Shown: positions 17,567-25,520, numbered from the stretch's first letter. The stretch is DNA of 64,000 nt from Mesoflavibacter sp037029465 (GCF_037029465.1 NZ_JAYMEM010000003.1:124001-188000); one strand, 5' to 3'. The notes: generated by a model from the sequence alone, not told the origin. Numbers and translations are program-made.

Positions 17567-18652
17567 ATGAAAAAACTGCTTTTTCTATTTTCATTTTCTT
17601 TTTTAATATTGAATTGCAGCAGTAATGACAATAATAAAATTGATGAAACACCAACTACCTATGAAGAGAGTTTATATTTTCCACCTATAAATTCAGACAC
17701 TTGGGAAACTAAAACTTTAGCAGAAGCAGGTTGGAATGAAAGCCAACTTCAATCGTTATTAGATTTTTTAGATGAAAAAAACACAAAAGGTTTTATTATG
17801 CTTCATAACGGTAAAATAGTTGTAGAATCTTATATGAATGGTCATAACGCCAATAGTATTTGGTATTGGGCAAGTGCAGGTAAAACATTAACCGCAACTG
17901 TTTCTGGTATTGCTCAAGACGAAGGTTTTTTAAATATTGAAAATAAAGTTTCTGATTATATTGGTACAGGTTGGACAAGCGCTACATTAAACAAAGAAAA
18001 CCTAATTACTTGCAAACATTTATTATCAATGACTTCTGGTTTAGACGATGAAACTGGAGATGATGTTTCTCCTGAAAATCTTCAATATTTAGCAGATGCT
18101 GATACACGTTGGGCTTATCACAATGTGTATGTGAAAATGCAAGATGTTGTTGCACAAGCTACTGGACAAGATTGGGATACCTATTTTAATGAAAAATTAC
18201 GTGATAAAATAGGAATGACTGGTAGCTGGGTAAATTTAAATGCGTTAAGTGTGTATTGGAGTAACACACGAAGTATGGCTAGATTTGGTCTAATGACGTT
18301 AGCTAACGGTAAATGGGAAGACCAACAAATTATTAATGAAAGCTACACCAACCAAGCCACTAACACATCTCAAAACATTAATTTAGCTTACGGATATTTA
18401 TGGTGGTTAAATGGTAAATCAAGCTTTCACTTACCAACAACGCAAGTTGAATTTACAGGTGAATTAATCCCAAATGCTCCAGCTGATATGTTTGCTGGTT
18501 TAGGTAAAAACGATCAAAAAGTTTACGTTGTACCTAGCAAAAACATAGTAGTCATAAGAATGGGAGAAGTTGCTAATCCTGACAACTCTTCTTTTGGTTT
18601 ATCTGGTTTTGATAACGACCTTTGGCAAAAAATTAATGCGGTAATAAACTAA
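17567..18652 (+). CDS. Class C beta-lactamase-like serine hydrolase lipoprotein
   Basis: This 361-residue protein belongs to the beta-lactamase class C / penicillin-binding-like esterase family. The nucleophile motif is S103-A-G-K106 in WYWASAGKT, and the second motif is Y184-H-N186. A lipoprotein signal ends in ILNC (C17), and the following SSNDNN would place the protein in the envelope. It may act as an esterase, D-aminopeptidase or carboxypeptidase. True class C beta-lactamase activity is not implied, because the KTG region is not clearly present. It is inserted between ftsY and rimO on the opposite strand and ends at a bidirectional terminator. Confidence 0.82.
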   Translation: MKKLLFLFSFSFLILNCSSNDNNKIDETPTTYEESLYFPPINSDTWETKTLAEAGWNESQLQSLLDFLDEKNTKGFIMLHNGKIVVESYMNGHNANSIWYWASAGKTLTATVSGIAQDEGFLNIENKVSDYIGTGWTSATLNKENLITCKHLLSMTSGLDDETGDDVSPENLQYLADADTRWAYHNVYVKMQDVVAQATGQDWDTYFNEKLRDKIGMTGSWVNLNALSVYWSNTRSMARFGLMTLANGKWEDQQIINESYTNQATNTSQNINLAYGYLWWLNGKSSFHLPTTQVEFTGELIPNAPADMFAGLGKNDQKVYVVPSKNIVVIRMGEVANPDNSSFGLSGFDNDLWQKINAVIN

Positions 18653-18684
18653 AAAAAAGCCTCTTTAAATAAGAGGCTTTTTTT
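18653..18684. terminator. Bidirectional terminator between serine hydrolase and ftsY
   Basis: The arms AAAAAAGCCTCTT and AAGAGGCTTTTTT (18653-18665 and 18671-18683) form a hairpin with a 5-base loop. A- and T-runs on the two sides make it usable in both directions. Confidence 0.85.
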
Positions 18685-18708
18685 ATAATAATTTATGTTG
18701 AAAAACTT

Positions 18709-19683
18709 CTACTTAAAGAAAGAATCTACAAATTCATATTTATTAAACACTTGTAAATCTTCTATACCTTCTCCAACACCTATATATTTTACTGGTATTT
18801 GAAATTGGTCACTTATACCAATAACTACACCACCTTTTGCTGTACCATCTAACTTGGTAACAGCTAGACTTGTAACTTCAGTAGCTGCTGTAAATTGTTT
18901 TGCTTGTTCAAAAGCGTTTTGACCAGTACTACCATCTAAAACTAGTAACACATCATGTGGCGCGTCTCCAACTACTTTTTGCATCACGCGTTTCACTTTA
19001 GTTAACTCGTTCATTAAATTAACTTTGTTATGTAAACGTCCTGCAGTATCAATAATAATAACATCAGCATCTTGAGACACGCCTGATTGTAAAGCATCAA
19101 AAGCGACACTTGCTGGGTCAGATCCCATTTCTTGTCTTACCATTGGTACGTCTACTCTATCTGCCCAAACTTGTAATTGATCTATTGCAGCAGCTCTAAA
19201 TGTATCTGCAGCACCAAGTACCACTTTAAGTCCTTTCTTTTTAAACTGATATGCTAATTTACCTATGGTTGTTGTCTTACCAACACCATTAACACCCACA
19301 ACCATTAATACATAAGGAGTTTTTTGTCCGTTTGGTTGTGCTGGTAAATTTGGTATTGTGTATTCGGTTTCTTCTCCAGAATTGGTTTCGGATAACAACC
19401 CTGCGATTTCTTCGCGTAAAATTTTATTTAATTCGTCTGTACCTAAATATTTGTCTTTAGCTACACGTGCTTCAATACGCTCAATCACTTTTAATGTTGT
19501 ATTTACACCAACATCACTAGTGACTAAAACTTCTTCTAGATTATCTAAAACATCATCATCTACTTTAGATTTTCCTGCAACTGCTTTACTTAGCTTACCT
19601 AAAAAGCTAGTACTAGACTTTTCTAATCCTTTGTCTAGTGTTTCCTTTTTTTCTGAAGAAAATATTTTTTTAAAAAAACTCAT
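18709..19683 (-). CDS. ftsY: Signal recognition particle receptor FtsY
   Basis: FtsY is the GTPase receptor that docks SRP-ribosome complexes at the membrane. The 324-residue protein has a short N-terminal domain (NG type, without the long acidic A domain of E. coli). The P-loop GVNGVGKTT is at 130-138, followed by ADTFRAAA, DTAGR and TKLDGTAKGG. The rpmB-rpmG-DUF4295-ftsY order is standard in Bacteroidota. Here a copy of the structured repeat (19707-19782) and a terminator lie between DUF4295 and ftsY, so ftsY may need its own promoter. Confidence 0.97.
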   Translation of the reverse strand: MSFFKKIFSSEKKETLDKGLEKSSTSFLGKLSKAVAGKSKVDDDVLDNLEEVLVTSDVGVNTTLKVIERIEARVAKDKYLGTDELNKILREEIAGLLSETNSGEETEYTIPNLPAQPNGQKTPYVLMVVGVNGVGKTTTIGKLAYQFKKKGLKVVLGAADTFRAAAIDQLQVWADRVDVPMVRQEMGSDPASVAFDALQSGVSQDADVIIIDTAGRLHNKVNLMNELTKVKRVMQKVVGDAPHDVLLVLDGSTGQNAFEQAKQFTAATEVTSLAVTKLDGTAKGGVVIGISDQFQIPVKYIGVGEGIEDLQVFNKYEFVDSFFK

Positions 19684-19706
19684 TTATTTTATTGTTAGTT
19701 TGTCTT

Positions 19707-19782
19707 GCGTTAGGGATTGAGCTATTGTTGGAGCACATCTTTGATTGCGACTAGCGAAAGCCCGACCCTTGTGGTAACGCCC
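19707..19782 (+). repeat. Dispersed structured element, copy B
   Basis: This copy begins GCGTTAGGGATTGAG and ends with the same conserved tail as copy A (GAAAGCCCGACCC then TTGTGGTAACGCC). The GCGTTA/TAACGC and AGGG/CCCT helices are kept, while the middle differs from the other copies. It sits just upstream of ftsY but on the opposite strand. Confidence 0.8.
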
Positions 19783-19867
19783 TAAAATATATAACAATTT
19801 TAAGACCTAAATGATTAACCTGCTACATTGTCATAATTACATTGTAAAGAAACACAATATTTTAAAA

Positions 19868-19899
19868 TAAAAAAAGCCACTTTCGGACAGAAAGTAGCT
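19868..19899 (-). terminator. Terminator of the rpmB-rpmG-DUF4295 operon
   Basis: In the minus direction the arms AGCTACTTTC and GAAAGTGGCT pair with one mismatch around a 5-base loop and are followed by a T-run. It is 26 bases after the DUF4295 stop. Confidence 0.7.
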
Positions 19900-19905
19900 T
19901 AAGAG

Positions 19906-19924
19906 GATTGCGAAAGCGCAATTC
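19906..19924. repeat. Small palindrome with GCGAAAGCG core
   Basis: ATTGCG and CGCAAT pair around AAAG. The same GCGAAAGCG core, on the other strand, occurs at 3412-3420 and 9952-9960. Confidence 0.6.
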
Positions 19925-20074
19925 TTATTTTTTTAACCAGTCGTTTACTAAGTCTGGCGCTATAATAGTTTCTACAAACATGTAAGCTCCTGTTTTTGGA
20001 GACTTAACCATCTTTATAGCTTTTGATAATCTCTTTGATCCTGTTTGTAAGGTTGCTACTGATTTCTTTGCCAT
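19925..20074 (-). CDS. DUF4295 small basic protein
   Basis: This 49-residue lysine-rich protein begins MAKKSVATLQTGSKRL and ends VNDWLKK. It matches the DUF4295 family, found almost only in Bacteroidota just after rpmG. Size, charge and constant place in a ribosomal-protein operon suggest a ribosome-associated factor, but the role is not established. It lies 35 bases downstream of rpmG. Confidence 0.85.
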   Translation of the reverse strand: MAKKSVATLQTGSKRLSKAIKMVKSPKTGAYMFVETIIAPDLVNDWLKK

Positions 20075-20109
20075 CGTTTATCGTTTTAAATTCTTTGCAA
20101 TAAAGAATA

Positions 20110-20292
20110 TTACTTAATTTCTTTATGAACTGTCATACGCTTTAAGATTGGGTTAAATTTCTTTAACTCCATTCTGTCTGGCGTATTCTTTTTATTTTTT
20201 GTTGTAATATAACGAGATGTTCCTGGTTGTCCAGACTCTTTGTGCTCTGTGCACTCTAATATTACTTGTACTCTGTTACCTTTCTTTGCCAT
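20110..20292 (-). CDS. rpmG: 50S ribosomal protein L33
   Basis: The 60-residue protein has the L33 pattern MAKKGNRVQVILECTEHK, then TSRYITTKNKKNTPDRMELK and KFNPILKRMTVHKEIK. Only one Cys (ECTE) is kept, so this is the non-zinc form of L33. It is the second gene of the rpmB-rpmG-DUF4295 operon, 30 bases after rpmB. Confidence 0.95.
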   Translation of the reverse strand: MAKKGNRVQVILECTEHKESGQPGTSRYITTKNKKNTPDRMELKKFNPILKRMTVHKEIK

Positions 20293-20322
20293 AATTACTA
20301 TTCTTTACCTATTAGGCTAATA

Positions 20323-20559
20323 TTATTTTACAAATCCGTTAGCTCTTGCTTTTTTTAATGCAGCAGAGATACCGATTTTATTGATTGTTTTTAACGCTGA
20401 TGTAGATATTTTTAAAGTTATCCACTTATCTTCTTCAGGAATGTAAAAACGTTTCTTTATTAAATTAGCATCAAATGTACGCTTAGTTTTATTCATAGCG
20501 TGAGACACGTTGTTTCCAACCATTGCCTTCTTTCCTGTAAGTTCACAAACTCTTGACAT
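20323..20559 (-). CDS. rpmB: 50S ribosomal protein L28
   Basis: The 78-residue protein has the L28 N-terminus MSRVCELTGKKAMVGNNVSH and the following KTKRTFDANL. It is of normal length and is the first gene of its operon. A well-formed Bacteroidota promoter lies upstream (TTG, 19 bases, TATATTTG). Confidence 0.96.
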   Translation of the reverse strand: MSRVCELTGKKAMVGNNVSHAMNKTKRTFDANLIKKRFYIPEEDKWITLKISTSALKTINKIGISAALKKARANGFVK

Positions 20560-20598
20560 TACTATATAACTTTAAAAGTGTTATTAAAAATCGAGGTG

Positions 20599-20628
20599 CA
20601 AATATACTAATAATTTACTATTTGACAA
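20599..20628 (-). promoter_or_regulatory. Promoter of rpmB-rpmG-DUF4295
   Basis: The minus strand shows TTG (20626-20628), a 19-base spacer, then TATATTTG (20599-20606). This matches the flavobacterial consensus TTG-N17-23-TAnnTTTG and lies 39 bases before the rpmB start. It is the best-formed promoter I found in the window. Confidence 0.6.
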
Positions 20629-20639
20629 TAGCTAAATAA

Positions 20640-21890
20640 TTAATTTTCAAAAATTTCTTTTTGAAGCAACTCTAAAGTCTTATTTACGGTTTTATTTATC
20701 ACGCGTTCGCGATGATTTCCCATATTAAATTGAAAGGCTTTTACGCCTTCTTTAGTGGCAAATCCAATAAAAACTGTTCCGACGTCTGCATCTGAATCGC
20801 CTTTTGTCGGTCCTGCATTACCTGTTGTTGAAATCCCTATATCTGCTTTTAATTTTTCTCTTACCTGACTTGCCATAGCTTTTGCAACTGCTTCACTAAC
20901 TACAGAATGTTCTTCTATAATTGCTTGATCAACACCCAAAATATCAACTTTACTTTGCGTTGCGTAAGTAACTAATCCTCCTTTAAAATAGGCTGATGCT
21001 CCAGAATGTTGTGTAAAAGTTTGGGTTAATTTCCCGCCAGTACAACTTTCGGCAATAGCCAATGTTTGATTGGTTTTTACTAATTGATTGGATATAATTT
21101 GCTCTATACTATTATTATTATCTTCAAAACCAATAAAAATATCTTTTATTAAGGGTAAGATGTTATCTACTTGCGTTTGAATATCTGCACTTAATATATC
21201 TTCATCATTGCCTTTACCTGATAATCTTAAACGTACACGACCTAAACTTGGCAAATACGCTAATTTAATATGTTTTGGTAATTGTTCTTCTATTTGCTCT
21301 AAACGTTCGGCAATTGCACTTTCACCTAAACCATAGGTTAAAATGGTTTTATGTAAGATAAATGGTCTTTTGTATTTGTGTGCTAGTTTTGGCAGTACTT
21401 CGTCATCAATAAGCGCTTTCATTTCATAAGGTACGCCAGGTAAAGAAATAAATACTTTGTTTCCTTTTTCTATCCACATTCCTGGTGCTGTACCATATCT
21501 ATTCATTAAAACTTCACAGGTTGAAGGCACTAAAGCTTGTTTTCTATTTAAGTCAGAAATTGAAGTCGTTATATACTTCTCAAAAAGCTGCTCTACATGT
21601 GCTAAAATCTCATCATTTTGCACCAAAGTATCATTAAAATACTCGGTTAATGTATGTTTGGTAATATCGTCTTTGGTTGGTCCTAATCCACCTGTAATGA
21701 TAATAATATCTGCATTTTCTTCGGCTTCTTTAAAGGCTTTGATTAGGTGTTCTTTTTCGTCTTGAATAGAAGTAATTTGATATATAGAAACACCTATTGA
21801 GTTTAGCGCTTTACCAATAAACGCTGAGTTGGTATCGATAATTTGACCAATGAGAATTTCGTCTCCAATGGTTATTATTTCGGCTTGCAT
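20640..21890 (-). CDS. cinA: CinA family protein (nicotinamide-nucleotide amidase)
   Basis: The 416-residue protein has the two CinA domains. The N-terminal molybdopterin-binding-like (COG1058) domain includes EIITIGDEILIGQ and IIITGGLGPTKDD. The C-terminal PncC-type NMN deamidase domain includes AIAESCTGGKL and ISTTGNAGP. CinA proteins recycle pyridine nucleotides; a link to competence or DNA damage is known only in some species. The ATG shares one base with the stop of the upstream HPt gene (TAATG), so translation is probably coupled. The rpmB promoter lies immediately downstream. Confidence 0.93.
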   Translation of the reverse strand: MQAEIITIGDEILIGQIIDTNSAFIGKALNSIGVSIYQITSIQDEKEHLIKAFKEAEENADIIIITGGLGPTKDDITKHTLTEYFNDTLVQNDEILAHVEQLFEKYITTSISDLNRKQALVPSTCEVLMNRYGTAPGMWIEKGNKVFISLPGVPYEMKALIDDEVLPKLAHKYKRPFILHKTILTYGLGESAIAERLEQIEEQLPKHIKLAYLPSLGRVRLRLSGKGNDEDILSADIQTQVDNILPLIKDIFIGFEDNNNSIEQIISNQLVKTNQTLAIAESCTGGKLTQTFTQHSGASAYFKGGLVTYATQSKVDILGVDQAIIEEHSVVSEAVAKAMASQVREKLKADIGISTTGNAGPTKGDSDADVGTVFIGFATKEGVKAFQFNMGNHRERVINKTVNKTLELLQKEIFEN

Positions 21891-22231
21891 TATAAATTAA
21901 AATCTTCTTTAATTTCTTGACTTGCATTGTCTACTGCTGTCAACACAATAGCTAATTTGTCAGAAACATCTTTATCGGTTTGCTCAAATTTGCCCCAATC
22001 TTGTACTTCTATCAAATCGTTTAACACGCCAAGTTCAAACATATCTACTGTTGGTTTCATCTTGTGCGCTGTTTGGTAAGATAGCTTGTAGTTTTTATTT
22101 TCTACTGCTTCTTTTAAGATAGCTGCATCTGCTGGCACTTCTTCTAAAAATGTTTGCGCTAACGCCATAATAAAATCTTGATCGTTATCTGCCAGCTCTT
22201 TTATTCTATCTAATTTATAGTGTTGTTCCAT
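21890..22231 (-). CDS. Histidine phosphotransfer (HPt) domain protein
   Basis: This 113-residue single-domain protein has the HPt pattern: helices with FLEEVP and then AHKMKPT around the candidate phospho-acceptor H56. HPt proteins relay phosphate between hybrid histidine kinases and response regulators. No kinase or regulator lies in the window, so its partners must be elsewhere. It sits between the FAH-family gene (directly abutting, no gap) and cinA (one-base overlap), giving a tight three-gene unit. This arrangement is not explained by function. Confidence 0.82.
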   Translation of the reverse strand: MEQHYKLDRIKELADNDQDFIMALAQTFLEEVPADAAILKEAVENKNYKLSYQTAHKMKPTVDMFELGVLNDLIEVQDWGKFEQTDKDVSDKLAIVLTAVDNASQEIKEDFNL

Positions 22232-22843
22232 TTATTTAACTTTAATCGAAAACATTTCTTTGTCTTCTATAAAACCTTTTAGCTCGTCATTAGCAACAAC
22301 TTTGCCAACTCCAGCAGGCGTACCCGTAAATATAATATCTCCTATTTTTAATGTGAAATATTTTGACACATATTCGATAATCTCGTCAATTTTATAGAGC
22401 ATGTGACTAGTGTTACCGGTTTGTACGGTTGTTTCGTTTTTTTGTAAGCTGAAATTTAAGTTGTTTATGTCTGAAATTTCTGATTTATCCATCCATTCTC
22501 CAATCACTGCTGCACCATCAAAAGACTTTGCTTTTTCCCACGGTAATCCTTTTTCTTTTAGTTTTTGCTGAAGGTCTCTTGCTGTAAAATCGATACCTAA
22601 GCCAATTTCTTCATAGTATTTATGCGCAAACTTTTTGTCTATATGTTTCCCAACACGATTTATTTTTACCAATACTTCTACTTCATGATGCACATCTTCT
22701 GAAAAATCTGGAATAAAAAACGGTTGCTTTTTCAACAGTATAGCTGTATCTGGTTTGATAAACACCACTGGTTCTGTTGGACGCTCGTTTTGTAATTCTT
22801 CTATATGTTTGGTGTAATTACGACCTATGCAGATTAATTTCAT
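22232..22843 (-). CDS. Fumarylacetoacetate hydrolase family protein
   Basis: The 203-residue protein shows the FAH C-terminal catalytic fold: ICIGRNY at the start, then EVEVLVKINR with the metal-binding Glu. Later motifs are GLGIDFTARDLQ, KSFDGAAVIGEW and IIFTGTPAGVG. Members include acylpyruvases and oxaloacetate decarboxylases, so a small 2,4-diketo acid substrate is likely but not fixed. The length is near that of the single-domain enzymes (YcgM/FAHD1, about 220). It heads the unit FAH-HPt-cinA. Confidence 0.88.
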   Translation of the reverse strand: MKLICIGRNYTKHIEELQNERPTEPVVFIKPDTAILLKKQPFFIPDFSEDVHHEVEVLVKINRVGKHIDKKFAHKYYEEIGLGIDFTARDLQQKLKEKGLPWEKAKSFDGAAVIGEWMDKSEISDINNLNFSLQKNETTVQTGNTSHMLYKIDEIIEYVSKYFTLKIGDIIFTGTPAGVGKVVANDELKGFIEDKEMFSIKVK

Positions 22844-22962
22844 ATTTAGATTGACTAGATTTTTAGATTACTTGATTGTTGGATTTTTAGATTTTCTTAT
22901 GATTACTTAAACTGATATATTTCTGTTTAAAATTAGGTCTCGACTGCGCTCGACCTGACAAA

Positions 22963-23014
22963 CTGCCTACTGTCTACTGCTTACTGTCTTCTGCCTACTG
23001 TCTTCTGCCTACTA
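22963..23014. repeat. Degenerate 14-bp tandem repeat
   Basis: Units of the type CTTCTGCCTACTGT run head to tail: a partial first unit, CTACTGCTTACTGT, CTTCTGCCTACTGT, and CTTCTGCCTACTA. Within each unit a 7-bp half (CTGCCTA/CTGTCTA-like) recurs. The array runs into the stop codon of the exonuclease gene at 23012-23014. Confidence 0.8.
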
Positions 23015-23788
23015 ACTTAATTTATTATTAAACGCTCTTAGCTTAATTGCGGTTAGCACTTTTTTAGTATACAACGGAAAATCTGCATTTAGCAACCATC
23101 CAAAATAACCTGGTTCGGTTTCTAAAACATCGGTTACTAATTTGCCTTTATGCTTTCCAAAACTAAACACTTCTTGTCCTTCTTTATTAAATGCAATAAA
23201 ACCGGCAAAGTCGGCAAAACGCTTGCGTGAGCTAAACTCGGCTAAAAACTTCGCATTGTTTTCTAAATCTTCGTAACGCTCTACTTGCGCTTCTAACACT
23301 TCATAAGTTGCCAATGTATCTGCTGCTGCAGTATGTGCGTTTTCTAGGTTTTTATCGCAGTAAAATTTGTACGCTGCACTAAGTGTACGTTGTTCCATTT
23401 TATGAAAAATAGTCTGTACATCTATCGCAAGGCGAGATTTCATATCAAAATCCATATCGGCACGTAACATTTCTTCGGCTAACAACGGAATATCAAAACG
23501 GTTAGAGTTAAAACCTGCCAAATCTGCATCTTTAATCATGTTGTTAATCTCTGTTGCTAATTGCTTAAACGTTGGCTCGTTTGCTACTTTATCGTCAGTT
23601 ATACCGTGTATTGCAGAGACTTCTGCTGGAATTGGCATTTCTGGATTAACCAGCCAAGTTTTACTTTCTTTATTTCCGTTTGGATAGACTTTTAAAATTG
23701 AAATTTCGACAATTCTATCGGTTGTAATATTGATTCCGGTAGTTTCTAAATCGAAAAAACAAAGTGGTTTTGTTAATTGTAAAGACAT
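23012..23788 (-). CDS. DnaQ-like 3'-5' exonuclease with ExoX-type C-terminal domain
   Basis: The 258-residue protein has the DEDDh exonuclease residues: D13/E15 in FFDLETTG, D99 in NSNRFDIPLL, and H152/D157 in HTAAADT. It resembles the DNA polymerase III epsilon proofreading domain but is a stand-alone protein, so repair or DNA turnover is equally possible. The C-terminus (about 205-250: FSFGKHKGKLVTDV, then FGWLLNADFP) is an ExoX C-terminal / DUF3820-like module. A TATATTTG -7 box is 20 bases upstream. The gene ends inside a tandem-repeat array. Confidence 0.9.
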   Translation of the reverse strand: MSLQLTKPLCFFDLETTGINITTDRIVEISILKVYPNGNKESKTWLVNPEMPIPAEVSAIHGITDDKVANEPTFKQLATEINNMIKDADLAGFNSNRFDIPLLAEEMLRADMDFDMKSRLAIDVQTIFHKMEQRTLSAAYKFYCDKNLENAHTAAADTLATYEVLEAQVERYEDLENNAKFLAEFSSRKRFADFAGFIAFNKEGQEVFSFGKHKGKLVTDVLETEPGYFGWLLNADFPLYTKKVLTAIKLRAFNNKLS

Positions 23789-23808
23789 GTATTTTGCTTT
23801 AATTTATG

Positions 23809-23816
23809 CAAATATA
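23809..23816 (-). promoter_or_regulatory. Candidate -7 box for exonuclease gene
   Basis: The minus strand reads TATATTTG, matching TAnnTTTG, 20 bases before the start codon. No -33 TTTG was recognised. Confidence 0.45.
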
Positions 23817-23892
23817 AATGTAATCTGTTACTTTTACTTTGTAAAGCTTTTTTAATTTTGAAACCTTTAATTGTTTTATTTACAAACCAAAT

Positions 23893-23954
23893 GTCATGCT
23901 GAGCTTGTCGAAGCATGATTGTTATTAATAAGCACTTCGACAGGCTCAGTGTGA
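23893..23954. repeat. Intergenic inverted repeat of the GTCATGCTGAG type
   Basis: The left arm starts GTCATGCTGAGCTTGTCGAA and the right arm, read on the minus strand, starts GTCACACTGAGCCTGTCGAA. The 23-base arms differ at a few positions and flank a loop of about 16 bases. A third partial copy (AAGCTCAGTGTAACC) follows at 23965. This looks like a REP-like palindrome. Confidence 0.75.
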
Positions 23955-24024
23955 CAATGTAGATAAGCTCAGTGTAACCATATAGAAAAGCATTACTAGA
24001 TAACTAGAATAACCTATTTAACTA

Positions 24025-24663
24025 ATGAAAAACTATATACTTCTTTTACTTTTAACCCTTTTTACTATTAGCGCTAACGCACAAAACGACCATAAATACG
24101 TTAAGCTAACCGAAAAAATTAAAGGCAAACGTTATGAGTTATATATAGAAAACACAGACTCTATCTCTTATGATATTTTTTTAAAAGTAGATACCGAAGA
24201 TTTTAGACGCAGTAGCGAAAGACCTATTTTAAAAACCATACCACCTAAGTCCAAACAACGCGTGCTAACTATGGTTGTTTTAAACGGAAAAGAAGGTAAA
24301 TACACCTATACGTTAATCATAAACGAAGTAGCTTACGCCTTACAATTTGATAAAGATTTTGAGCTGTTAGACACCAAATTAGATGAAGCCTTAACATCTA
24401 AAACTGTTGAAATTTACACCCAAAACGATTGCAGTATTTGTCCTGATGCCAAGCGTATTTTAACCAAAAACAAAATTGGCTACCAAGAGTATAACATAGA
24501 CCAAGACACAACCCATTACAATAAATTAATTAAAGAATTTAAAACCTTAAAACCCAATAGCGCTGTTAACCACATTCCTATTTTAAAAGTGGACAATAAA
24601 GTGTATAACCAAATTGAAAGTTTAGAAGATTTTATTGAAGCTTTGCGTGATGGGTTTAACTAA
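24025..24663 (+). CDS. Exported glutaredoxin-like protein
   Basis: The 212-residue protein has a signal peptide at residues 1-19 (ending ANA-Q). A beta-rich N-terminal domain follows at about 25-115. A glutaredoxin or thioredoxin fold occupies about 127-212, with C136-S-I-C139 in YTQNDCSIC and a likely cis-Pro at HIPIL (P185). It should therefore be a periplasmic dithiol protein, perhaps acting on disulfides. The N-terminal domain is not one I recognise. It has its own intergenic region with a REP-like repeat upstream. Confidence 0.75.
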   Translation: MKNYILLLLLTLFTISANAQNDHKYVKLTEKIKGKRYELYIENTDSISYDIFLKVDTEDFRRSSERPILKTIPPKSKQRVLTMVVLNGKEGKYTYTLIINEVAYALQFDKDFELLDTKLDEALTSKTVEIYTQNDCSICPDAKRILTKNKIGYQEYNIDQDTTHYNKLIKEFKTLKPNSAVNHIPILKVDNKVYNQIESLEDFIEALRDGFN

Positions 24664-24767
24664 AAGTTTGGTTAATTGAATTTTTACTCTAACTTCGTTT
24701 AACTTTAAAAATAAGAAGTAAAAACTCTCTTTACGATTAAATTGTAACACTTTAAATTAAGTAACTG

Positions 24768-25373
24768 ATGAAAACGTTTAATCAGAAAAAATTATTTACT
24801 AATAATGAATTCAGAATAACTGAATCAAAACTATACTACAATGTTACAAAATTTGGAGATGGCAACGAAATTGACATCCCTTATGAAAACCTTGTCGGAG
24901 ACAAAGTATCTTTCAAATCTTCAAACGGTTTTGCTCTAGCTATTTCTATAGTTCTTTTCGCTGTTGGAATAATGACACATATAGATAGTTATAGCTACGG
25001 TGAGAATAGAGATCCATATTTAGCATTTTTTTGGATTGCATTAGGAATAATTATGCTAACTGTATATTTTTTTTCTAAAAAAGATTATTGGAAAATCAAA
25101 CTATCTAATAACAGTCATTTATATATACATAAAAAAATACCTAGTGAAGAAAAAACAAACCAATTTTTATCTGACTTAATTGATACTAGAAATATTTACC
25201 TAAGAGAAAATTATGCTTATATCGACGAAAACCTAAATTATGAAAATCAATTAAGTAATTTTCGTTGGCTAAAATCAATAAACGCGATTACAAAAGAGGA
25301 GTTTGACCAGAAATATGCTGAATTAAAAAAAACCGTAAAACCTGATAAACCAAATATTGGATTTGGGAAGTAA
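24768..25373 (+). CDS. Membrane protein with SHOCT-like C-terminus
   Basis: I do not recognise this 201-residue protein as a named family. It has an N-terminal PH-like stretch without a signal peptide, then two membrane segments at about 54-72 and 84-103. The cytoplasmic tail's last part (WLKSINAITKEEFDQKYAEL) fits the short SHOCT motif found at the C-terminus of many membrane proteins. It stands alone between the glutaredoxin-like gene and a terminator. Confidence 0.65.
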   Translation: MKTFNQKKLFTNNEFRITESKLYYNVTKFGDGNEIDIPYENLVGDKVSFKSSNGFALAISIVLFAVGIMTHIDSYSYGENRDPYLAFFWIALGIIMLTVYFFSKKDYWKIKLSNNSHLYIHKKIPSEEKTNQFLSDLIDTRNIYLRENYAYIDENLNYENQLSNFRWLKSINAITKEEFDQKYAELKKTVKPDKPNIGFGK

Positions 25374-25454
25374 CGCTTTACAAAAACACATACAATTCAT
25401 TGCATGTTAATTCAATATGATTAACTAACTATATAAAATGCTAAAATAACAACT

Positions 25455-25487
25455 AAAAAAGCACAATCTAAAAGTTGTGCTTTTTTT
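25455..25487. terminator. Terminator between membrane protein gene and E2 gene
   Basis: AAAAAAGCACAA pairs with TTGTGCTTTTTT around an 8-base loop. It can serve both convergent genes. Confidence 0.8.
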
Positions 25488-25520
25488 ATATCATTGAGAT
25501 ACCTGCCTGCGCAGGTATTT

